This document shows, piece after piece, positions 55,116-64,000 of a stretch of DNA of 64,000 bases; position 1 is the first letter of the stretch, and each line of letters starts with the position of its first letter. Where the stretch lies: the NCBI GenBank assembly GCA_017506865.1, contig JAFCMP010000168.1, positions 62,001-126,000 on the forward strand. The letters are read 5' to 3'. Under the pieces are notes generated by a model, which made no database searches, was not told the origin of the DNA, and saw only the letters and a list, made by a program, of their open reading frames with translations. The DNA is from Tribonema minus. Its lineage: Eukaryota; Sar; Xanthophyceae; Tribonematales; Tribonemataceae. The position numbers and the translations under genes are program-made.

Positions 55116-57521
55116 CCTGCCGACCCTGGGGACCTGACTGAGAAGCGAGCAGCGAGCGACCGCCGCAAACGCTCGACGCTCGGGGGCTGAGCAGTCCGCG
55201 GGGGCGAGCAGTGCGACAAAGGGGCAGGTGGGGGGGCCCGTGCAGGTACATACCGCAGTGCTCAGCATGGTGGTGCCAACGCTCAGCCGCGGAGCGGCGC
55301 TCCCCTCCCGATGAGTGAGTAAGGGGGCGCTGCTGCGGCGTGGGTGCGTTGCACGCGGGCGCGTCGTGCGCGTGCTGCGGGAGCGGCTAGCGGCGCAGGG
55401 TGGCTTGGGACGCGACGTCCCAACGCGGATGCATACATGAGAGGGGGGATAGCATGCAAACACAGGGCACTGACGCAGCAGTGGCACGCCAGCGGCGGGG
55501 GTGGCAGCGGACGCGCTATTGCGGTTCGCCCTGACCGTGCGAGCAGTAGACACAGGTGCAGATTACCCACAGCCGCGCGCCGCAGACGCGCCATTGCATG
55601 ACGACGGCCTGATACCTGATACGCTACGGTATATAAACTGCATGGATGACTCACAACACATGCCGCAGCACTGCGCACAGGCGCAGAGCATCAACACATG
55701 TCTTGCCTACAGACACTGACCGCAGGGCGGCAGCGCCGCGGTGGCTGTGCTCAGCAGCAGCACATGCTGCCACGGCAACATCCTGGCTATGGCGCTTCAT
55801 GGCACTCTGGCGGTTCATGGTACTTCACAGTGTCGTGATTGATGAGCTCCTCGGGGAGCTGAACGTAATGAAACAAACAGCTGCAGCCTGTGATGACGTG
55901 TCTGTGCGATGTTGCGTGGTTTGTCACAAGTGGGGAGCATGAGGCATCAATGTGCGCTTCTGTTGATCATGGCGAGAGTTTTCACACACGCTGTGTCGGG
56001 ATTTGCGGTTGCCCCCCGTTGCAGTTCCTGAGCGGGTCTCCTGCGCTGCGCTTGCATCTTGCGTCTTTGAATGCAGCTTCAGGCACACGACAAGGCGACA
56101 ATCTCCTCGGATGCTGCTGCGCATGCCTGATGCTGTTGTGCAGATTGGTGCTTGCTGAAGCCAGATAGTACTGCGAAAAATGTAATTCGTTCACTTGGGG
56201 GCGATGCACAATACAACTTGTGCATTTTGCCATCGGACCTCACAGTAAGCAGTGCCAGTGACCACATGGTCTTCTACACAGAAAGTGTCCAACAACAAGT
56301 ATTTGATTTCAGGAGGCGGCAGGGTAGGGCAATACCATGTGACAATCACATTGAGAGTTGACGACAGTGTCAACGGAGCTTGAACAAGGATTGCAGCCTT
56401 GCGGTCAGAACTGCGCATTTGGTTCTGGAAGCATGTCAAAGTTTTTTCAAGTCAAATTCAACTTCGATATCAACTTCAACATCAACTTGATGTTGATGTT
56501 GAACTGTGATGGTGCCGGGTCCAGTGAGCGACAAAGCAGTAGTAGGTGAATGTAATTGACGTTACCGCGTGGAGGACGCGCCATCAATTAGCCCTCAACG
56601 GCGTGTGAGGAGCAACATAACATGTTGTCCGGGATGTTGGCAGGAGGATAGAGCTGCGAGTTCTCAAGAATCAGGGAGCCCGACTTTCTGTGGCGTGCTG
56701 CCTCTAGCGAAATAGCTAAGACTGACACTGACATCTGTCAGCTGGCTGCGAAGCTCAACAGTAGCAAAGACTGCAGGAGACAGAGCACACAGAGCCTGGC
56801 ACGTGGCGTACTTCTCGCCTGGCGCAACCCGCCTGGCGACGGGCGGCGCTTAGGCGGGACCATGGACAACGCGCCTTGCAGGTTTGCCAAGAAGGCTATT
56901 TCTCTGGGCGGGCTTGGGCTGGGCTCCAATGATTCCCACTCCAGTACACTGGTGGTCAAGAGCTCGGTGAGGAGCGAGGATCACTCCGATGCCTGCAACT
57001 CTAGCTTCAATATGTCCGCTTGAGTATAGCACTTTTTCACTATATCACACAATGAATCCTAAAGATGCATATGGTGTAAACTTTTTCAAGCAACTGAGTG
57101 CACAGTTAGTGCTCTCACATGACCTGAAGATCTGTCGTTGTGTATATCCTGTCCTTTACACAAGGGAGCATTGCAGATGCACCGGCAATCAGATCGCAGC
57201 AGCATGTAACATTGTCATTATCTATTGGCATACCGCTGCTGGATTGCCAGACCATGCGTGATGGCCCGCCAATGGGTGTTTCCACCCTATTGCGGCACTG
57301 GGGTTGGAGTTCGATGAAATCACTTTTCCTGCTGCAGGCTGGTTTTTACGCCGCAGCAGCTGCTGCTAGTACTTCTCCTCCTTTTGGTTGTGCTTGATCC
57401 ATCGTTTTGTCTATAGTAGGTAGACCATGGGTTGGTGGCTCAAGCCCCCCTGCTGCTGCCGTACTTGCAACAGCAGCGGCCGCTGTCACTGTCTGTGCCG
57501 CTCGTTGCAGGCACACGCTTT
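55116..57521. other. Spacer between glyoxalase II and the PH-domain gene
   Basis: No recognisable exon or RNA gene. It should contain the 3' region of glyoxalase II and possibly upstream exons of the PH gene. A perfect hairpin at 56475-56503 stands out. Confidence 0.5.
56475..56503. repeat. Perfect 12-bp hairpin, 5-nt loop
   Basis: ttcaacatcaac (56475-56486), loop ttgat, gttgatgttgaa (56492-56503). Surrounded by further aacttcaa-type repeats (56440-56475). Function unknown. Confidence 0.8.
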
Positions 57522-60500
57522 ATGCATCTTGCCCCTGAGTTTTACAGTGCGCACCTCCCTTCTCAAGCCAAACCGGCCTGCAAAGGCATGAATTCAGTTC
57601 TCGCCCTGGTACCTGCGCGCAGTAGCTCAAAGCACCTTGCCCCCTTGCACACCGCAACCGCCGCACCTGCCATTGACGCATGCCGCTGCCTCCCTCCGCT
57701 GCCGCCTCTCGGCGCTCCGCACGCGCCGCGCCGCGCCGCGCCGCAGCCGCTGCGCGACGCCCAGACGACCAAGCGGCTCGGCGTGCGCAGCGGCTGGCTG
57801 CTCAAGCGCAACGAGCAGCGCGTGTGGCAGCCGCGCTTCTGCGTCATGGTGCCGGTGAGCGCCGCGCGGCGCGCCGGAACACAGCTTGCGAGATTCTCTC
57901 ACTTGGACGTATTTGTTTTTTTTGTATGTGGTAGCTGAGCGCTGCTGTACCGGCAGACAGGCGCCGAGCGCTGTGGCACTGACTGGCAAAGACGCGATGC
58001 ACGCGCAGCTTGTGACCCCTTCCCCTGTCAGACGGTCGCACGTGAGGCAGCTCCGCGACCGCCTGCCGGTGCCGACCGCGCACCACCGGCAAAACTGCAA
58101 CGAAAGGGTGCGGCATGCGACTTCTGCTGCCTTCTCAACAAGAAAGGTGCTTGCTTTGTTCTGCTTTGCTCTGTGCTTCACGCCACAGCTCGCTGCTCCC
58201 GCCTGACTGCGCCTGCAGTACCTGCCCTGCCCCCGCGCGCGCTTCGCGCCATGCGGGCCGCGGCAGCATGGACTTCAACAGCGCGTGACCGCGCTCATGT
58301 CATGCGCCACAGTGAATTGTGAATTGCCGCATGTCGCCACACCTTTACTCTCCTCCTCACGCTTCAAGTCAAGAGGCGCAGTTCACACCTGGCATATATA
58401 TATGCCTGTACTACTTTTGAGTCGGAACACTATAAAGTCAAAAGACTCTGACTCACACCTGCTGAGCGACTCCCGCGCAGCATGTCGTCATCAGTCGTGC
58501 GACGTGCAGCGCACGTATCTGTACTACTTTGACTCTAAAACCTCTCAGGTCAAACGACTCTGACTCACAAGTTCTGACAGACTCCCGCGCTGCGCTTTGT
58601 CATCGTTCGTGCGCCGCGCAGCACACGTATCTGTACTACTTTGAGTCGGAGAACTCCGCGGCGCCGCGTGGCATCATAGACCTGGAGCCGTACAGCGAGA
58701 TTGCGGCACAGCAGAACGACAGCAGCGTCGTCGTGCTGGCCCCTGGTGAGGTTACGATTCGTGTAAACTTCAACTACGCAGTGCACAGGATGATTTGGCA
58801 GAGTAATCATGTTGATCTGAGTCAGGGTAGCTTGAACTGGCGCAGATATGTGCGTGGTGCTGTATCGCTCCGTCTCTGAGGTCCCGCTTCGGCCTTACAG
58901 CACCGCTGCATCTGGTCCTAGAGATGTGCCCCCCCCCCCCCCCCCATCCCGGCGCATTGCGGCACTCGTTGTGCCTCAGATCGCCATCTTGACCAGTGAC
59001 CACCGGCGACGCGCACAGTGCATCTGCTCTAGCCTCAACTCCGTTTAGGCAATCGCAAGGCTCAGAAAGCTGACAAAGTCTAGCGTCTGAGAGCCGGAAG
59101 ACTGTGCGCTGCAGCGGCAGTGGCACCTCGCAAGAAGCAGAAAATGCAAGCGCTCGCACAGTGTGCACCTGTGCCCAAGAAGAGCCTCACTGCATATTGG
59201 CACGCAACAAGCCGCTGACGCAACAAACCATCTCCGTGCGGTGCAGCGAATGACGGCGGCGCGGGACTGCGCACGTTCTACTTCCGCGCCGAGCGCGCCG
59301 AGGGCGGCCAGCGCTGGGTCAGCGCGCTGCGACGTGAAAGGTGCGTAGGTACGGCGCGTCTCAGGGTCTCCAGGGTCAGGGCAACTAGGCTTAGCACAAA
59401 ACTGCCTGAGGACCAGCATCCATGAAGTGTGCCGCGGACGCGTGCGACGGAACCTGCATCGATTCACCTGCCGCGCGCGAGCATGAGCATGAGCTGCATG
59501 CGCGCATGGTGTGCGACGCACTGGTGCACGTGCTTCTACCGCTGGCCGCGGGAGCATTGTATTGTGCGCAGCGCGACCGCGTCCACCCTTTCTCCGTGTC
59601 TTATGTCCGCCGCTGCGGCGTTGTCTCTGACCCCTCGCTGATGCCGCGCAATTCACACCATGACTTCAGGGCAGGCCCGAAGACTTGAATTAAGCTAGTT
59701 TGTTTGGTGGTACATGGCCCTGTTGCACGCGTGGCGGGGCGCGCTGCATCTCATTGTATGCGTTGAATTTGCAGGGCGCTGCTTGCCGCTCTGCACGCCC
59801 GCTAACCTTCTTTACTGCTCGCCTCTAGCTGTGATATCTCGACACCAAAGCCGATGCACACAATGATTCTCGCAACTGGTCCTGAATATGTGGGCGAAAG
59901 CTCACTTTGGCAATGATCCTGGCCTCTGGCGGTGAATCCCTAGCGCACAAGTTGGCTCGCACCACATTCCTGGCCTCCGCCCCTGCAATCGAGTCAACTC
60001 TGACCACAATCCTGGCCGCTATTTCGGCGCTCTCAAGCACGGGAGCAGACGTCACCCATGGCACCGGCCTCTCGCCGCGTGACCCCTGCAACTGGCGGGG
60101 CGCCACGCGACCTGAGCAGCGCAGCCTTTCTGCGCTCTTACCCTGAACGCCGCAGCAGCGGCCACCCCTGCCTCGCTAACTTCAACAACTGCCGCGCCGC
60201 AGGTACGCGGCCGTGCGCGCGGAGCGCGACGCGTACGCCGGCCTGCAGTCCGAGTTTGCGCGCGCGACGGGGGAGCTGCGCGCCGCACGCGACGCGGCGC
60301 GCGCCGAGCGGGACGCCGCTCTTGCCAAGGTACGTAGGTAGTGCACGTAGGTACAGTATTGTTTAATATAGGTACAGGGGTAGAGTTTTCATCAGGTTGG
60401 CCAGGTATTGCTGTTGCCAGGGCAGGTGGGCACAGTAGTGCGGTCGCTGAGCTGCGCGCGACGCGGCGCGCGCCGAGCGGGACGCCGCTCTTGCCAAGGT

Positions 60501-63325
60501 AAAGCGCTCTGAATTATGCAAGGCAAATAGGTACAGTGCTTTCTGCAAGGTAGGTAGGTAAATACGACGCGGTGCGCGCCGAGCGGGACGCCGCTCGTGG
60601 CAAGGTACGTAGGTAGTGCTCTGACCGGACCACGCAAGAACAAGTCGTGTAGGTACGGTATCGTTTCTAATATAAATATAGGTAGGGCCCTCATCAGGGT
60701 GGGTGGGTGGGTAGTGCTGTCGCCAACGTAGAAGTGGTTACAGTAGTGCGCTTGCCGAGCTGCACAGCGCTCGCGCCGATGGGGGCGTCGCCGCTCTCGT
60801 CGAGATGAGCAGGCGCGCGAAGGAGCAGCGAGGGGAGCCGCTCTCCAGAACAGGGAAATCATGGCAGCTCAGACAGTTTCTTCTCTCAGGAACAGGTGAA
60901 CTGTCAGGCACAGCGCCGCGCGGCTGACACACGCGGTCAGAGACTGCCCGCGCGCTTTGGACGTCGTTTGAAACTCACCAGCGTCATGGGCTCATCATCC
61001 ATCAACTCGGCGCCAGAGTTGTGTGACGCTTGCGTCCACAGGCGCATGACGCAGAGAGGCAGCTGATGCGGTGCCACCCCCTCTGTTCCGCCTGCACTTC
61101 AAATCCCGCTTGAAGTTCATCTGAGCACCCACCTTGCTTCCCTGTGGTCTGCCACTTCACGCATCTAATCCGCCATTGATCCGCGAGTCGACGCCGCTGC
61201 CGCTGCCGCTGGCCGCAGGCACGCGCCGCCGAGAGGCAGTGCGCCGAGCAGCTGACGCAGGCGCGCGAGCTGGCAGCAGTTGCGCAGGGCGCGTCGTCGC
61301 CGCCGCCGCCGCCGCGGTCAGAGGCCGCGGCGCCGCCGTTTGGTGACGCGTTGCAGCGCACGCGCGACGCCCTCGCGGCGCGCGCCGCAGCGCGCGCCGC
61401 AGCGCAGGTACGCGGAGCCAACATCGCCCTTGCTATTGCCTCAGATGACGGCGGCATGTGTTGTGCACACGGCGTGTCGTGCACGCGTGACCATTTCCTG
61501 CTACGCGAGTCGCTGGGTCCGGCTTGTGATTGTCGGAGAGCAGGCGCGCCGCGTGTGTGCCGGGTTGGCGACGCAGGTGGCGCCGGCATCGTCCGCCTTC
61601 CTGAGCTGAACGTGTCTGTGTCTAGGGCGTCCGCGCGGCGCCCGTCCGTCTCGCGTGCCCTGCCGTCGTGCGTGATCTGAGGCGTGCCGCGAGCCACGCG
61701 CTGCGTGTGACCTGTCACCGACGGCAGACCCTGGAGTGCTGCATGTGACCTGTTGCCGACGACAGACCCCGGAGTGCTTGGTGGAGTAAACGCGCCGCAG
61801 GTGCAGCAGGCAGACTGGGTGCTGGCGCCTGCACCTGCACCAGCGCGGTGGTGCCGCACCCAGCGTTTTTGCTTCCACCGGGGCAGCCGCCTTGTACCGC
61901 GCGCTCTGGCGGGCGTGCAGTCTCTGTTGACAGCCGGCGTGGAGCGGCGTCCTTGCGTGCCGCGAGCGGCCGCCAATGACGATTGACGCCGCTGGCGCGC
62001 CGCAGGAATAGTCTCAGCGTTCGCTGCTGCTGCTGCTGATGGCCTTGCAGCCTCTGCCCGCCCCGGCGACGCAGGCGCAGGCAGCGTCAGTATCAGCTGC
62101 GTTCGATGCATCGGGCGCGTGCCGTCGGCCGTCCTATCAGATTTGCAGGGACCCGCTTCCGGCCCACAAAGTGTACGAGTGGTCATCAACCATGACAGCC
62201 GCGCAGCAGATTGCCTGCAGGGGCTCTGCGGTGCGCACAGACGTCGCGCTCTTCTCTCTCGTGCTCACTCGGTGTCCCCCCCCCCCCCCCCCACCACCCC
62301 CACCCCCGTCTACCACGAATGCGCAGGAGCGGGCGCGCTCGCTGGAGCACGAGCTGCGGGATGCCAGAGTGCTGCTGCAGGTGCGTATTGCGGGGGCATA
62401 CGCGCCGCCCTTCAACTGCTGCTGCATGCTGCGGTGTGCCCTGCCGCGGTCAGCGTTGCGCAACCGTTGCTACGCCTTTCTGTAGTTCGCTTACCAGAGC
62501 ATGCACTGCAGGGCAAGACCGCGCTCTGCAGCGGTCCTCTCGCCGTTGTGCGGCCGCGCGCGTCGTGCATGCCTATCCCCTGAGTAACTTCAAGTTGCAG
62601 TACGGCGCGCGCGGTCGCGAGCGCTCTCCTCGTCGCACTTCCCAAGCCGCCGCCGACACCCCTCATTTTGCGGCTATGCACATCTGGGGAAGCACTGGGC
62701 AGTATCAAGCAGCAAGTTGAGCGTGGGCTACCGTCTACCCGTCAACTGCCCGAGCCGCTGCCGACGGCGTGAGCGGCGCCCCTCGCAGCCGTCGCTTGCG
62801 CGTGCTCACGATGCCTCAGAGTCGCTTGAGCGTGCTCATGAAGGCTAAGAGTTGGCCTGTACATCAGCCTGCGTTTGCTGCGGGCGTTTCAGCGCGCCAA
62901 TTGCACGCCCGCGGCAGCGCTCCGGGCGGGTTCAGGCAGCAACGCTCAGTTCACAAGGATTGCATGTCGGCGCTCAGATTGCCACGCCCTGCGGGGACGC
63001 ACGGCAGTGACCAGCGCAGATTCAGGCAGCTGCACTTGCTTTGAACAAGCGGCAGGTGTCGGAGCACTGCGTGTTGTTGTACCACCGTTTCCTGCTACAG
63101 CCGCTGCGAGGAGGATGCAGAGAGTCGTTTGGGCAGCTAAGTGAATCCTCACACCAGCATCAATTCAGCATTGACCTGTTCCGATGGTTGGGATAACCCT
63201 ACGCAACCTCCACTGCGACTTCAAGTGCAGTGTGCGCGCTGCTAAGAGCATGTTGCTGCCGCCCCCTGCAGGAGCGGGATGCGCGCATACGGCAGCTGGA
63301 GTCTGACTTGGCGAACGAATCCCAG
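57522..63325 (+). CDS. PH-domain protein with coiled-coil tail, both ends incomplete
   Basis: Proposed exons: 57522-57854, 58622-58745, 59247-59340, 60203-60329, 61219-61407, 62327-62380 and 63272-63325, all phase-compatible and open. A pleckstrin-homology domain spans the first three: GWLLKRNEQRVWQPRFCVM (strands 1-2), TYLYYFES...GIIDLE, and the closing helix with its invariant Trp in GGQRWVSALRRE. PH domains bind phosphoinositides or protein partners at membranes. The next exons encode charged Ala/Arg/Glu heptad-rich helix (RAERDAYAGLQSEFA, ERQCAEQLTQARELA, LEHELRDARVLLQ, RIRQLESDLANES), a coiled coil. The last two exons are both exactly 54 nt (18 codons) and begin GAG CGG, suggesting exon duplication. 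The first in-frame ATG at 57522 is only tentative; an upstream exon is possible. The gene runs past 63325, since the last exon ends in a gtatgc donor. Confidence 0.82.
58390..58560 (+). repeat. Two exon-edge echoes before PH exon 58622
   Basis: 58506-58547 copies the acceptor and exon start (gcag, cgcacgtatctgtactactt) and 58406-58430 is a weaker copy (ctgtactacttttgagtcgg). The flanks (agactctgactcac, gactcccgcgc) repeat with a period near 115 nt. The nearer copy ends cctctcag|gtcaaa, so it could act as a small alternative exon reading TYLYYFDSKTS. Confidence 0.88.
60445..60800 (+). repeat. Three exon-edge echoes after PH exon 60203-60329
   Basis: 60451-60498 and 60565-60604 copy the exon end (gccgagcgggacgccgctc) and keep donor-like sites caag|gtaaag and caag|gtacgt. 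A third, degraded copy lies at 60741-60800 (ctcgcgccgatggggg). Intron flanks with taggtaggt and aatataggta are copied too. Confidence 0.9.
61707..61782 (+). repeat. 38-bp tandem duplication
   Basis: gtgacctgt..ccgacg.cag then acccyggagtgct, at 61707-61744 and 61745-61782. Confidence 0.85.
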
Positions 63326-64000
63326 GTATGCAAGAGTCTGGGTCGATGAGCGGGCAAAGTGCATCCATGTTGGTGATGGCTCAAGATGCAGCTGCACACC
63401 AGCCAGAGTATAGGCATCGCTCTCTGTCAAGCAGTATTGACTTCAGTTCTGGGAATGGCAACTTATTGAATGAAAAGAAGCTCGTACTTCGCAGCCAATC
63501 TTGCGCAGGAGCTACTGACAACAGTTGGCTAGCAACGTGAACTCATGGAGTCCCCGACTCATCATGTCCTGTACGTGAACCCGCCATGTCCTGCTTCTGG
63601 ACTCATCGTGGCTTCCATGTGTACTCATTGCGACCTGCGCATGAACATGAGAACGCATCACCCCCTGCACGCAATTTACTGTTCATGGAAACCGCAAAGA
63701 GTTCCTGGTGTCATATTAGAGGTGATAGAGCGCTGTGAGGTGAGTGAGGGCTGGTATGTTGTTGGGCACCCGGTTTGACATTTCAAGGGTGCACTTATAT
63801 TATCCCCTTGCATGCCCACGTGTACTTCTATGCTCAGAATGGATGCTTCTTGACATCATCGATATGTGCACACCATTCGGTCCCAGCAAGCGTATGAGTA
63901 CCATGATGGCCGCCTGAGGGGGAGTATGTACAGGCATCAACTTGCCCTCATTGTCAAGGATTGCGTTATTCAGCTCGCCGCGGATGAAGTCCATCACGAC
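63326..64000. other. Right end of window: intron or intergenic
   Basis: Begins as the intron after exon 63272-63325. The minus strand is open from about 63997 to 63800 and runs off the edge, reading FIRGELNNAILDNEGKL and RLLGPNG. I do not recognise it; it may be part of a neighbouring gene or a transposon. Confidence 0.35.

Larger units (their letters stand above)
57855..63271 (+). other. Introns of the PH-domain gene: content survey
   Basis: 57855-58621, 58746-59246, 59341-60202, 60330-61218, 61408-62326 and 62381-63271. Echoes are in the first and fourth. A C17 run at 58929-58945 is not next to an acceptor, another at 62276-62292 is. 61707-61782 is a 38-bp tandem repeat. Nothing else recognised. 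Confidence 0.65.

Noticed and set aside
61002-62189. 395-codon open frame on the minus strand
   Set aside because: It overlays introns and exons of the PH gene, has no recognisable domain and is rich in Arg/Ala as expected for antisense of GC-rich DNA.

Overview
The window is nuclear DNA of an intron-rich, GC-rich eukaryote, most likely a microalga with a red-lineage plastid (a haptophyte is my best guess, a stramenopile the alternative; this is inference). The evidence is six spliced protein genes with GT-AG and some GC-AG introns, C-rich tracts before many 3' splice sites, secreted proteins with WSC domains and long Pro-Thr tails, TTAGGG-type repeats, and a decayed AT-rich fragment of plastid rpoB inside an intron. 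There is no operon structure, and almost all long uninterrupted reading frames are GC-driven shadows of the exons.

Layout. 1-40325 holds three paralogues of one large secreted glycoside hydrolase family 10 (GH10, xylanase-type) protein: copy A (+, 114-10068, its first exons lie left of the window), copy B (+, 11806-22996, complete) and copy C (-, 40325-26285, complete). Their order is signal sequence, CBM4/9/22-like carbohydrate-binding module, GH10 domain, C-terminal beta-rich region, WSC domain, Pro/Thr-rich tail. B and C converge tail to tail and still have alignable introns, so they form a large inverted duplication; A is more diverged. 43038-49517 (-) encodes a CinA-like plus cytidylyltransferase-like protein in seven exons. 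51607-55115 (+) encodes glyoxalase II, lacking only its start exon. 57522-63325 (+) encodes a PH-domain protein with a coiled-coil tail that continues past the window.

I joined the exons by hand using splice consensus, phase and paralogue comparison. The joins close exactly: copy B gives 886 aa, copy C 1012 aa, visible copy A 941 aa, the nucleotidylyltransferase-like protein 618 aa and visible glyoxalase II 286 aa, with no internal stops.

Most interesting structures: (1) a 20-nt microexon present in all three GH10 genes; (2) repeated 'exon-edge echoes', in which the end of an exon with its splice site and adjoining intron has been tandemly copied into the neighbouring intron, seen at about eight exon edges in four unrelated genes; (3) a tandem triplication of a 102-nt Pro/Thr exon in copy C; (4) a non-autonomous hAT-like transposon with an exact 8-bp target duplication; (5) a second element with inverted ends in intron 1 of copy C; (6) a plastid rpoB insert and a telomere-like array inside introns of copy A; (7) STPR-type 69-bp repeats of a transposon remnant.

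The GH10 proteins probably act together at the cell surface or in the medium on xylan-like polysaccharide, held by CBM and WSC domains on an O-glycosylated stalk. The other three genes look like unrelated housekeeping or signalling genes.
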